Below, in pieces: positions 8,777 to 17,296 of a stretch of 35,125 nucleotides of DNA. Numbering within the stretch: position 1 is the stretch's first letter; each line of letters starts with the position of its first letter. The stretch lies in assembly GCA_947175695.1 (NCBI GenBank), contig CAMWNT010000014.1, positions 1 to 35,125 of the forward strand, in the 5' to 3' direction. The notes below the pieces were generated by a model. That model was not told where the DNA came from. It saw only the letters and a program-made list of their open reading frames with translations, and made no database searches. Made by a program: the position numbers and the translations under genes. The stretch comes from an uncultured Porphyromonadaceae bacterium (GTDB taxonomy: Bacteria; Bacteroidota; Bacteroidia; Bacteroidales; Muribaculaceae).

Positions 8777-10945
8777 ATGGCAGATGGCACATCGATCCGA
8801 AAAGCCCTTAAAGACTTCTTCGGATTCGAATCTTTCAAAGGAAATCAAGAGCAGATCATAGGGTCGCTCCTGGATGGCAACGACGTGTTTGTGTTGATGC
8901 CCACAGGAGGTGGCAAGTCGCTCTGCTATCAGCTCCCCGCGCTGATGTCGGAGGGCACAGCCATAGTCATCTCCCCGCTGATAGCGCTGATGAAAAACCA
9001 GGTCGACGCGATCCGCAATCTCGGCGATGAAGAGGGGGTGGCCCATTTCCTCAACTCATCGCTCGGCAAAAGCGCGGCCGAGAAGGTAAAGGCCGACGTC
9101 GTGGCCGGAAAGACGAAGCTGCTCTATGTCGCTCCCGAATCGCTGACCAAAGAATCGAATGTGGCATTCCTGAAGACAATCAACATCAGCTTCTATGCCA
9201 TCGACGAAGCCCACTGCATCTCGGAATGGGGCCACGATTTCCGTCCGGAATACCGACGCATTCGCCAGATCGTGGAGAAAGTGCAGCGCCGCCCGATGAT
9301 CGCGCTGACGGCGACGGCCACGCCGAAAGTGCAACACGATATCCAGAAAAACCTCGGCATGAGCGACGCCGTGGTGTATAAATCCAGCTTCAACCGTCCG
9401 AACCTGTATTATGAGGTGCGCCCGAAGACGAAGGATATCGACCGCGACATCATCCGCTATATAAAAAGCAATCCCGGAAAGTCGGGAATAATCTATTGCC
9501 TTTCGAGAAAAAAAGTGGAGGAACTGACCGAGATCCTCCGCATCAACGATATCTCCGCCCATGCCTATCACGCCGGTATGGACGCCGCGACCCGCGCCAA
9601 AAACCAGGATGATTTCCTGATGGAAAAGGTGGATGTCATTGTGGCCACAATCGCATTCGGCATGGGCATCGACAAGCCCGACGTCAGATATGTGATCCAT
9701 TACGATATTCCCAAGAGTCTTGAAGGCTATTATCAGGAGACCGGCCGCGGAGGACGCGACGGGGGAGAGGGGGTCTGCATCGCCTTCTATTCGCATAAAG
9801 ACCTTCAGAAACTCGACAAACTGATGCAGGGAAAGACGCCCGCCGAGCAGGAGATCGGCAGGCAGCTCCTGGCCGAGACGGCCCGCTATGCGGAGTCGTC
9901 GGTCTGTCGCCGCAAGATATTGCTCAACTATTTCGGCGAGCCGTATGAGCCCGAGAACTGCGGCAGCTGCGACAACTGCCGCAATCCGAAGGTCAAGGTC
10001 GAGGCCGGACGCGAGCTCGTCGAGCTCCTCAAGGGGATCCGCCAGCTCGGCGAAAACTATAAGTCGGAATATATAGTGGCGTTCCTGACCGGCTGCGCCT
10101 CCGACAGCGTGCGTGGCAACGGCCACGACGAACTCTCGATGTTTGGCGCCCTCAGCGATGTCGAAGACCGCTTCCTCAACGCTCTGACCCAGCAGGCCGT
10201 CATCTCCGGATTCCTGCGCCACGACATGGACAACTACGGCATACTGCGACTGACCGATGCCGGGCAGCGATTCATCACACGCCCCGGATCGTTCAAGATG
10301 GTCGAGTCGACCGACTTCGATGATTCCGATATCCAGCCGCAGATGCAGGGGAGTGTGGCCGACACGGTGCTCTTCGCCATTCTGAAGGATGTGCGCAAGT
10401 CGATCGCACGGCGCCTCGATGTGCCCCCCTACGTCATTGTGCAGGACCCGGTGCTCGAAGCTATGACCATGACCTATCCCGTCAGCCAGGAAGAGATATG
10501 CAATATCCCCGGCATCGGCGCCGGAAAAGGGAAAAAATTCGGTAAGGAATTCACCGACGTCATCGCCCGCTATGTCGAGGAAAACGGCATCGAACGCCCC
10601 TCTGACATCAAGGTCAGATTCGTGGCCGACCGCAATAAGACCAAGATCTACATCATTCAGGGAATCGACCGCAAGATCGACCTCGAAGAGCTCGCCGACG
10701 GCAAGGGTCTTGAATTCGACGAACTCCTGACCGAAATCGAGACAATCGTAGAAGAGGGTACTCGCATCAACATCGACTATTATATCGACGAGATCCTCGA
10801 AGAGGATTGCCAGGAGGATATACTCGACTACTTCCGCTCATGCGAAGAAGACGACCTCGAAGAGGCCATCCAGGAGCTCGGCGAGGAATACACCGAAGAG
10901 GAGATCCGCCTCATGCGCATCAAATTCCTCTCGGCATGGGGTTGA
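8777..10945 (+). CDS. recQ: RecQ-family ATP-dependent DNA helicase
   Basis: A 722-aa superfamily 2 helicase that unwinds DNA 3' to 5' in recombination and repair. Motif I MPTGGGKSLCYQLPA begins near residue 42. The DEAH box lies in DEAHCISEWGHDFRPEYRR near 144. ATIAFGMGIDKPDVRYVIH and QETGRGGRDG are motifs V and VI. The zinc-binding cysteines are in VCRRKILLNYF ... NCGSCDNC. A winged-helix RQC region and an HRDC domain (ILKDVRKSIARRLDVPPYVIV; IPGIGAGKGKKFG) follow. It is about 110 residues longer than E. coli RecQ, and the extra C-terminus is very acidic, which is common in Bacteroidales homologues. Genomes of this group often carry more than one RecQ, so the symbol marks the family. Confidence 0.93.
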   Translation: MADGTSIRKALKDFFGFESFKGNQEQIIGSLLDGNDVFVLMPTGGGKSLCYQLPALMSEGTAIVISPLIALMKNQVDAIRNLGDEEGVAHFLNSSLGKSAAEKVKADVVAGKTKLLYVAPESLTKESNVAFLKTINISFYAIDEAHCISEWGHDFRPEYRRIRQIVEKVQRRPMIALTATATPKVQHDIQKNLGMSDAVVYKSSFNRPNLYYEVRPKTKDIDRDIIRYIKSNPGKSGIIYCLSRKKVEELTEILRINDISAHAYHAGMDAATRAKNQDDFLMEKVDVIVATIAFGMGIDKPDVRYVIHYDIPKSLEGYYQETGRGGRDGGEGVCIAFYSHKDLQKLDKLMQGKTPAEQEIGRQLLAETARYAESSVCRRKILLNYFGEPYEPENCGSCDNCRNPKVKVEAGRELVELLKGIRQLGENYKSEYIVAFLTGCASDSVRGNGHDELSMFGALSDVEDRFLNALTQQAVISGFLRHDMDNYGILRLTDAGQRFITRPGSFKMVESTDFDDSDIQPQMQGSVADTVLFAILKDVRKSIARRLDVPPYVIVQDPVLEAMTMTYPVSQEEICNIPGIGAGKGKKFGKEFTDVIARYVEENGIERPSDIKVRFVADRNKTKIYIIQGIDRKIDLEELADGKGLEFDELLTEIETIVEEGTRINIDYYIDEILEEDCQEDILDYFRSCEEDDLEEAIQELGEEYTEEEIRLMRIKFLSAWG

Positions 10946-11174
10946 CCGCTTACGGCCTATCCCCGCAAATGCGAGGGAAGAAACGGCGCTCGTCAGTGAT
11001 TCAGAGTTAATCCTGTTAAATCCCGACAGGGTATTATAATTTTTATCATTCTTTCACGTTAATAAAGTCAGAGCGCCCTCCTCCGAAGGGGGCGTAGAGT
11101 GACTGACACTCCTTGATAACCACATCATCGCACTCTCTCCTCTGATAAATAAAATCATACCGCAACATCACCAA
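10946..11174. other. Intergenic leader of the parvulin gene with two hairpins
   Basis: A weak promoter-like stretch, TATAATTTTTAT, lies near 11034-11045. Two hairpins follow: CGCCC / GGGCG at 11074-11094 and GAGTG / CACTC at 11097-11111. The remaining 60 nt before the ATG are unstructured and AC-rich. No gene was recognised. Confidence 0.4.
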
Positions 11175-13097
11175 ATGAAAACTAAACTTCTCCTTGGTGC
11201 AGGGCTTGGAATGTGTGCCCTCGCCTGGGCTGCAAAGGATCCCGTCATCATGACGGTCAACGGTGTCGACGTTCCTAAATCGGAATTTGAATACCTCTAT
11301 CACAAGAATTCGCAGCAACAGCTGACAGCCCAGCCCCTCGACGATTATGTAGAAATGTTTGTCAACTATCGTCTGAAGGTGGCCGACGCGATTGCCGACG
11401 GCGTCGACACTACGGCTTCGTTCCGCCAGGAAATGGCCCAGTATCGCCATGAGCTCGCCGCTCCCTATATGGCCGACTCCGTGTTGCTCAACAACCTCGT
11501 CAAGGAAGCATGGCAACGCAGCGCCGATGAGCTGCAGGTCAGCCATATCATGCTCTTCAAGCGCAATTCCAACGCCGAGAATGAGCAGTCGCGCCATACT
11601 CTCGACTCTCTGCGCACGGCATTGAAGGATGGTGCGGATTTCGCCGATCTCGCCGCGCGCTATTCGCAAGACCGCGGCACCAACCAGCGCGGCGGCGACC
11701 TCGGCTATATCACGGCCGGCCGCTATCCCTATTCATTCGAAAAGGCGGCTTACGCCATGAAATCCGGTGATGTGTCTGACGTGGTTGAATCCCCCGTCGG
11801 CTATCATCTCATCAAAGCCGGCGCCCGTCGGCCGGCCCGCGGCACAGTGCATGTGGCCCACATCCTGCTGATGGATCCCCAGGGATCGACTCCCGAGGAG
11901 CAACAGGCTGTCAAGACCCGCATCGACAGCATCTATGAGGTGGCAAAGGCCGATCCCTCGAAGTTTGACGATCTCGCCCGTCGCCTCTCCGACGATAAGG
12001 GCACAGCCCAGCAGGGAGGTATGCTCCCCTGGTTCGGATCTGGCCAGATGGTGCAGGAATTCGAAGACCAGGCTTTCAATCTCCCCGTAGAATCGCTCAG
12101 CGAACCCTTCCGCACCCGCTTCGGATGGCATATCATCTACAAATACGGTCAGCGCGGCGTCCCCTCGCTTGAGGAAATGAAGCCGGGTGAGCTCGCGCGT
12201 ATCCAGAGCCCTCAGGACGAACGCTACGGAATTGTGCGCGATGCGCAGCGCGAGCGTCTCGCCAAAAAGCATAAGGCTGCCTTCAACGAAAAGACTGCCT
12301 CCAAACTTCGCGAATATGTAGCCGCCAACGGTCTCGACTCCATTTTCTATCAGACTCCCGCGCTCGATCGCGAGCAGCTGCTCTCGGTCGGCAAGTCGAC
12401 CTACAGTGTCGGCGATTTCAAATCGTCGCTCCATGGCTCGCTGCAGCCCGATCCGCATGTGGCCGCTACGATCCTCAACGACGCACTCAACAACTACATG
12501 AGCCGTCAGCTCGTCGAAGCCGAGGAGGAATGGCTGGAGGAGAATCAGCCGGACTATCGCAATCTGCTCCATGAATATCGCAACGGCTCGTTGCTTTACG
12601 AATCGAGCGTGAAAAACGTATGGAATCGCGCGTCGCAGGATAAGAAAGGTCTCGAAGACTATTTCGAAGCACATCGCGCCGACTATAAATGGATCGACCC
12701 CCGCGCCAAGGGTATCCTCGTGCAGGCCAAGAACGATTCGATCGCGGCCGACATAGCCCGTCGCTATGCCGAGCTCCCCAAAGACGAAGCGCTCAACCGC
12801 CTCAAGAAGGAATACAAAGGTGAGGCACAGATCGACCGCATCCTGATGGCCAAAGGGCAGAACGCGCTTGTCGACGCCCTCATGTTTGGCGAAGGCGAGC
12901 CCACACCGCTCAACGCGGCCTACACTGTCTGCCTCATGCTCGACGGACGCCTGATCAACGCTCCCGAAAATGTCGACGACGTCAAGGGACAGGTCACAAG
13001 CGACTACCAGGAATCGCTCGAAGAAGCGTGGGTAGCCTCGCTCCGCGAGAAATACCCCGTCGTCATCGACCGCAAAGTCCTCAAGAAGGTAAAGTGA
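11175..13097 (+). CDS. Periplasmic parvulin-type peptidyl-prolyl isomerase (two PpiC domains)
   Basis: A 640-aa secreted protein with a signal peptide at about residues 1-20 (MKTKLLLGAGLGMCALAWAA). Two parvulin (PpiC/rotamase) domains are visible: one at about 117-215 (LQVSHIMLF ... RGGDLGYITAGRYPYSFE ... VGYHLIKAG) and one at about 224-335 (VHVAHILLM ... QGGMLPWFGSGQMVQEFE ... FGWHIIYKYG). The N-terminal and C-terminal regions are helical and SurA-like. The probable role is to assist folding of outer-membrane or exported proteins in the periplasm. It is the last core gene before the composition changes, and a strong terminator follows. The orthologous gene name in Bacteroidales is not certain to me. 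Confidence 0.88.
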   Translation: MKTKLLLGAGLGMCALAWAAKDPVIMTVNGVDVPKSEFEYLYHKNSQQQLTAQPLDDYVEMFVNYRLKVADAIADGVDTTASFRQEMAQYRHELAAPYMADSVLLNNLVKEAWQRSADELQVSHIMLFKRNSNAENEQSRHTLDSLRTALKDGADFADLAARYSQDRGTNQRGGDLGYITAGRYPYSFEKAAYAMKSGDVSDVVESPVGYHLIKAGARRPARGTVHVAHILLMDPQGSTPEEQQAVKTRIDSIYEVAKADPSKFDDLARRLSDDKGTAQQGGMLPWFGSGQMVQEFEDQAFNLPVESLSEPFRTRFGWHIIYKYGQRGVPSLEEMKPGELARIQSPQDERYGIVRDAQRERLAKKHKAAFNEKTASKLREYVAANGLDSIFYQTPALDREQLLSVGKSTYSVGDFKSSLHGSLQPDPHVAATILNDALNNYMSRQLVEAEEEWLEENQPDYRNLLHEYRNGSLLYESSVKNVWNRASQDKKGLEDYFEAHRADYKWIDPRAKGILVQAKNDSIAADIARRYAELPKDEALNRLKKEYKGEAQIDRILMAKGQNALVDALMFGEGEPTPLNAAYTVCLMLDGRLINAPENVDDVKGQVTSDYQESLEEAWVASLREKYPVVIDRKVLKKVK

Positions 13098-13226
13098 CGT
13101 CGGCGCCCGGTACCGTCGGTCGCTCCGCCCGCCGCGGTTGACTCTCACGGCCGCTCCGACCGACTGTCACCGACCGACGACTCTACAAAAGACATCAACG
13201 TTTAACATCCCAATAAGCATCCCAAC

Positions 13227-13258
13227 GTGCAGGCCGAATCGTGAGATTCGGCCTGCAC
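13227..13258. terminator. Strong terminator hairpin after the parvulin gene
   Basis: A perfect 14-bp stem GTGCAGGCCGAATC / GATTCGGCCTGCAC with a GTGA tetraloop is followed by TATTTTC. It marks the 3' end of the core block. Confidence 0.8.
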
Positions 13259-13280
13259 TATTTTCAACCGCGAAGCGGTG

Positions 13281-13437
13281 CGCCCCGCTCCTTGGCATGC
13301 AGCGCAAACTCGGCAGCAACGCGTAGAGTCTAACCGACTCTGCCTTAACCTGGAATATGAGCGACGCGCCCCTTGGCATGCCGCGTCCAGCCGTCAGCAA
13401 CGCGTAGAGCCTAACCGACGCCGTAGGCCCGGAATAA
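13281..13437. repeat. Two imperfect 81-bp tandem repeats
   Basis: CCTTGGCATGC occurs at 13290 and 13371, and CAGCAACGCGTAGAG occurs at 13314 and 13395. The register is the same, giving an 81-bp period with diverged flanks. Unit 1 contains a hairpin AGAGTC-TAACC-GACTCT (13325-13341). An adjoining hairpin ACCGC-GAA-GCGGT lies at 13267-13279. Function is unknown; it could be a remnant of a dispersed chromosomal repeat. Confidence 0.7.
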
Positions 13438-13799
13438 AACAAGCTATACCAACAAAATAAAAATCGAAATTGGTGGAGCGATCTATACTGACCCCGCCAT
13501 AGTGCACACTACGTGCCAATCCCATTTCATCCCCACACGCCCCCGCATAAACAAACTAAACTTACGCTTTCCTACGATCTCCCTACGCTCTCCCTTCCTC
13601 TCCTGATCCCTATCGCCTACATGAAACTAAAAATGTAGCGCCTTGCGCCATATCCCCCATGCCTCCAACAATCTCAACCCTCGAACCACCCCTCTTTATG
13701 CCCCTGAGCTTTCGGAACCCCCTCTCTTTATACCCCCTCAGCTTTCGAAACTCACATAACTTACTGATATCCCTCACCATCTGCTTGCCGTTCATCCAA

Positions 13800-13816
13800 A
13801 TCTCTTTTCAAGAGAT
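13800..13816. promoter_or_regulatory. 17-bp palindrome, left copy
   Basis: ATCTCTTTTCAAGAGAT has two 7-bp arms around a 3-nt centre. It is the exact reverse complement of the element at 13985-14001. Possible roles are a binding site for a dimeric regulator of the downstream six-gene operon, a short hairpin, or a recombination end. Confidence 0.55.
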
Positions 13817-13909
13817 ACTTAATAGGATGCAAATATAATAAATAATTCTGAAATAGAGATGGTTGAATTGCTGAAAAAATTGGTAGAAACCCGCATTTTT
13901 GTGTGCTTG

Positions 13910-13941
13910 TTTGGCATTTGTTTTGCATTTGATTAGTTTTC
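13910..13941 (+). promoter_or_regulatory. Possible promoter of the six-gene operon
   Basis: TTTG (13910-13913) and TAGTTTTC (13934-13941, one mismatch to TAnnTTTG) are spaced by 20 nt. The predicted leader of about 185 nt would include the right-hand palindrome at 13985. No better candidate was seen nearer to the ATG at 14133. Confidence 0.35.
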
Positions 13942-13984
13942 GGGTTGTAATTCATTGAAAATCAGCCAGGCTGCAAGCATCCGT

Positions 13985-14001
13985 ATCTCTTGAAAAGAGA
14001 T
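13985..14001. promoter_or_regulatory. 17-bp palindrome, right copy
   Basis: ATCTCTTGAAAAGAGAT is the exact reverse complement of the 13800 element and lies 168 bp from it. It sits 131 bp before the first gene of the six-gene operon. Confidence 0.55.
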
Positions 14002-14132
14002 AATGTCGCCAATAGCTTTATCAACAAAATAATGTTGGTCATGCTTTGGGTGCAAAATCCCAGTGGCAGCTCGCTGCATATTTGTGCTGTTGAATAAATA
14101 TGACAGTATATCGAACTAATCAGTAATATCCC

Positions 14133-15419
14133 ATGAGTAAACGAATTTTTTTAATGGTCAGTGCCATTTTAATAATATGCATTTTTATCGCACTCGCAAA
14201 TTGCGGACGTGATGTAAATTCTATTCAAGATCCCCATTTTGATAATGATGGAGCTCCGCTTGATACAACAATAACTTTATTCACTCCTAAACTTCCTGAA
14301 TCTGCTAAGCTTTATGTCGAAACATCCGGCAGTATGAACGGCTTTTTCCGAGCCAATCAGGCTAATAATTTTAAGAAAACAGTGTGGTCTGTTTTCTCCG
14401 GTTTGGCTCGATTTACCGATGGAAATGTATACACAATGTCTAATGGAGGTGATATTGATCGACCGTTGTCTCTTGGTGATTTCCGCAATAATATGAATGC
14501 CGGAAGTTTTGTGTCTAATTCGTCTACTCACATTCCGGCTATGCTTCATAATATCATAGCTAATATTGACACTTCCAAAAACGAGGTGGCTATTCTTGTT
14601 TCGGATATGAAGTATAGTCCTATGGGTAAGACTGCGGCACCGGAACTTCTCCAATATCAGGAGCAGATCAGAAATGTAATCGGCGCTCATCCTAACGTTT
14701 CGCTCGCTTTTGTATGTGCAAACTCAGAGTTCTTAAATCAGAATGGTACTATTGCCGAAGAATTCTCTCCCTACTATTATGTTATTCTCGGCAAGTCGGA
14801 AAATGTCGCAGCTATACGCAATGACATTTCTCGATGGTGTGAAGCTACCAACTCTTATGTAGAATCGGGAGACATGGCAATGAATTACCATACGCCAAAC
14901 TACTCGATTAAGAACGTGAAGAACGGTATGCTAAGTGCCCAATATCCCAAAAATCTCATTACGGTTTTTGACCGCGAAGTTTCCGATACTTGCTCTTTCA
15001 TTGTCAGAGTTGACATGACAGGTTATCCTTGGAGCGCGGTCGATGGCGATATTCTTAAAGACTGTTTCAAGGCTAAAGTCGTTTATGGCTCGTCTGTCGA
15101 TGTTGAACTTCTTTCAGACGAAGACCACCTCGTCGATGACCACGCCTACAAGGGTGAGTTCAAACGTCGCTCTTACGCTGACTATCTCGTGAAACTGTAC
15201 AACGTCGCTCTCGATGACGAAGTAATCGAGTGGACGTTTACCAATAAGCCATTTGACGGTCGATACTTGATGAACTTTAACACGATCATCAACGCCGACC
15301 AAGAAAATGACCTCTCCGGCTCCTTCTCATTTAACAAGTTTATTGAGGGATGCTTCAACGCTCGCCTTAATACTTTTGACGAAAATCCGGTTCGCATCCT
15401 TGTATCGTCCGATCAATGA
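14133..15419 (+). CDS. Lipoprotein with a vWA-like domain
   Basis: A 428-aa protein with an N-terminal hydrophobic signal (residues 5-22) ending in LAN-Cys24, a plausible though atypical lipobox, so it is probably a lipoprotein outside the inner membrane. YVETSGSMNGF (residues 61-71) resembles the DxSxS metal-site motif of von Willebrand A domains, with Glu63 replacing Asp. SSTHIPAM and the hydrophobic strand with ILVSDMKYS fit the next two vWA metal-site loops. The C-terminal half is mostly beta and unassigned. It is the first gene of a six-gene operon; the next gene starts 17 nt after its stop. vWA proteins usually mediate metal-dependent protein contacts, so it may be the extracytoplasmic adaptor of this system. 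The domain call is from motif reading only. Confidence 0.65.
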   Translation: MSKRIFLMVSAILIICIFIALANCGRDVNSIQDPHFDNDGAPLDTTITLFTPKLPESAKLYVETSGSMNGFFRANQANNFKKTVWSVFSGLARFTDGNVYTMSNGGDIDRPLSLGDFRNNMNAGSFVSNSSTHIPAMLHNIIANIDTSKNEVAILVSDMKYSPMGKTAAPELLQYQEQIRNVIGAHPNVSLAFVCANSEFLNQNGTIAEEFSPYYYVILGKSENVAAIRNDISRWCEATNSYVESGDMAMNYHTPNYSIKNVKNGMLSAQYPKNLITVFDREVSDTCSFIVRVDMTGYPWSAVDGDILKDCFKAKVVYGSSVDVELLSDEDHLVDDHAYKGEFKRRSYADYLVKLYNVALDDEVIEWTFTNKPFDGRYLMNFNTIINADQENDLSGSFSFNKFIEGCFNARLNTFDENPVRILVSSDQ

Positions 15420-15436
15420 TATAAAAATAACTCAAC

Positions 15437-15880
15437 ATGGGTATCATAAAAATATTCTTCCTCCTACCGTCAAAACGCAAGTTCTTACAGAACTTCGCCA
15501 ACAACGACCAGTTGAAGGCTCAGGCGGAGCAGGTATGGCGACAGCTCGATGCGCTTTCGCTAATTCAGCTTATATTAACCGCTGTCCTTGGCATCGGTCT
15601 CGCGATTTATTATTATACCAGGTATAACGAAATGCCTGGTCGTCATTACAAGATTAAGCATTGGTGCTTATGGGCGGCCATGGCTTTTGTCCTCTCGCTT
15701 ATTGGTACTGCCATCATTGAATATGTCCTCATTACAACCCATATCAAGTCAGGTCTTGCATCCCTCTATTGGCTGTGCGCCCTTAACAATGCCATTTACT
15801 GCCTAATCCTCTATTTCTTAACCTCATTAGTATGGTGCAATTTTGGTCGTACCAACGCTTATAAATTCCTCAAATTCTGA
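15437..15880 (+). CDS. Three-TM membrane protein of unknown function
   Basis: A 147-aa protein with a basic, helical N-terminal region (residues 1-40) and three hydrophobic segments at about 42-60, 76-98 and 108-133, followed by a short basic tail. I recognise no family. It is the second gene of the operon, 2 nt ahead of the tubulin-like gene, so co-translation is likely. It is a plausible membrane anchor linking the lipoprotein outside to the cytoplasmic nucleotide-binding proteins. Confidence 0.7.
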   Translation: MGIIKIFFLLPSKRKFLQNFANNDQLKAQAEQVWRQLDALSLIQLILTAVLGIGLAIYYYTRYNEMPGRHYKIKHWCLWAAMAFVLSLIGTAIIEYVLITTHIKSGLASLYWLCALNNAIYCLILYFLTSLVWCNFGRTNAYKFLKF

Positions 15881-15882
15881 CC

Positions 15883-17292
15883 ATGAAAAGGGTATTTGTA
15901 TTCTGTATCGGCGGCACTGGCCTCCGAGTAATGAAATCCATTACTATGTTGCTCGCAGCAGGAATGGACGCTAAAGGCTATACGGTTGTTCCTGTCCTTA
16001 TCGACCCTCACATGGACTTGGAAGAAAAACGCAATCTACAAACCCTTATTGGCGAGTATGAAACTGTTTACAACAATGTAATTCTCAGCGATGGCAAACG
16101 CCTTAATCCAATTCACGGATTCTTTGGCACTGATATTACAGACCTTGCTAAACTTAACGGCCAGCAAAACAACGTCTCGGCGCCTATTGCTGAAAAACGC
16201 TCCTTTGGTCAGTATCTCAATGTAGGCAACCTTAATTCTGAGGATGTGAACCAGTATCTCGTACAGACCATGTTCTCGCAAGCAAACCTTGATAATGATT
16301 TGTCTGTAGGCTTCAAAGGTAGCCCTAATGTTGGTACGATTGTCCTCGGTGATATGATAAAGGGCGCAGATTGGTTCCAAGCATTCTGCAACGCTTGTCA
16401 GAAAGATGACCGCATATTTATTATTAGCTCAATTTTCGGTGGCACCGGAGCTTCAGGCTATCCGCTCCTCGAAAAGAAAGTACGCAATTCTACTGACCAC
16501 CCTAATGTCAAAGACGCTATAATGGGTGCCGTTTCGGTTCTTCCGTACTTTTCGCTCGAGGATCCCTCGACAACAGATAGCGACATTGATTCGGCAAACT
16601 TCCTTACCAAGACAAAATCCGCCCTTGCTTATTATGAGCAAAGTGTTTTGTCAGACTATCTCTATTACGTTGGTGAGCAGGGGATGAAAACCACATACGC
16701 CAACGATGAGAAGAAGCAGGAAGATAAGGCGCATTTCGTCGAACTCGTCGCTGCGACCGCTCTTTTTGATTTCCTTTCAAAAACTGACAAGCCCGATAAG
16801 ACTCAGGCTCTATCACGCGCCATTAAGGAGGATGTCGAATCTCTTTCAATTTCTTCTCTCGGTGATGCCTACAATGATGTTGTTAAGGCAGTCGCCGACA
16901 TGATGTTGCTTTCTCGGTTGGTTTACTTTTTGCCTAACGAGGGCCATTTTCCCCTGTCGAAAAACCGTGGCTTCGATTCTGATTTCTATGCTGACAAATC
17001 TTTTGTTGGCCTCTGCAAATTCCTTTCCCGGTTCTCGCAGTGGTATCAGGAACTTGCAGAGAATAAGCGTGGTTTCGCTCCACTCACCATCGCTAACCGC
17101 GACAATCGTTCGGCTAAACTCTCCAACTGGATTCAAGACTTCTCGCTTGATGCCAGAGATGAATCATATTACTTGTTGGAGATGATATGCGCAAGCAATA
17201 AGGATAAAGACGCTACTCACACTTTAAAGTTCCGCCGCTTCCTTGATTATGCTTACCAAGCTATTGATAAATATACTTCTAAAATAATGTAA
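15883..17292 (+). CDS. Tubulin/FtsZ-superfamily GTPase-like protein
   Basis: A 469-aa protein. The N-terminal strand and glycine loop FCIGGTGLRVM (residues 7-17) match the first nucleotide loop of the tubulin/FtsZ fold. IFIISSIFGGTGASGYPLL holds GGTGASG near residues 186-192, which matches the tubulin signature GGGTGS/TG. The spacing between the two loops is longer than in FtsZ, as expected for divergent Tubulin_2 (FtsZ-like) families. The C-terminal half is helical. It is not the cell-division FtsZ. It is the third gene of the operon, 2 nt after the small membrane gene and 4 nt before the actin-like gene. It probably forms GTP-dependent filaments or acts as a GTP switch. FtsZ-like families linked to vWA and OmpA-family genes have been described as putative membrane-remodelling systems (Makarova and Koonin, from memory). 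Confidence 0.72.
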   Translation: MKRVFVFCIGGTGLRVMKSITMLLAAGMDAKGYTVVPVLIDPHMDLEEKRNLQTLIGEYETVYNNVILSDGKRLNPIHGFFGTDITDLAKLNGQQNNVSAPIAEKRSFGQYLNVGNLNSEDVNQYLVQTMFSQANLDNDLSVGFKGSPNVGTIVLGDMIKGADWFQAFCNACQKDDRIFIISSIFGGTGASGYPLLEKKVRNSTDHPNVKDAIMGAVSVLPYFSLEDPSTTDSDIDSANFLTKTKSALAYYEQSVLSDYLYYVGEQGMKTTYANDEKKQEDKAHFVELVAATALFDFLSKTDKPDKTQALSRAIKEDVESLSISSLGDAYNDVVKAVADMMLLSRLVYFLPNEGHFPLSKNRGFDSDFYADKSFVGLCKFLSRFSQWYQELAENKRGFAPLTIANRDNRSAKLSNWIQDFSLDARDESYYLLEMICASNKDKDATHTLKFRRFLDYAYQAIDKYTSKIM

Positions 17293-17296
17293 TGCT

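Larger units (their letters stand above)
13438..14132. other. Non-coding border between core and island
   Basis: About 690 bp without a convincing gene, in which GC content falls sharply. It contains an imperfect 32-33-bp direct repeat (units at about 13689 and 13718, sharing CTCTTTAT and AGCTTTCG), two mirror-image 17-bp palindromes (13800 and 13985) and one promoter-like pair (13910-13941). Short open frames on both strands here lack plausible starts and protein features. Confidence 0.6.

Noticed and set aside
11733-13148. 471-aa antisense frame opposite the parvulin gene
   Set aside because: It is a codon-bias shadow and runs through the reverse complement of PpiC domains.
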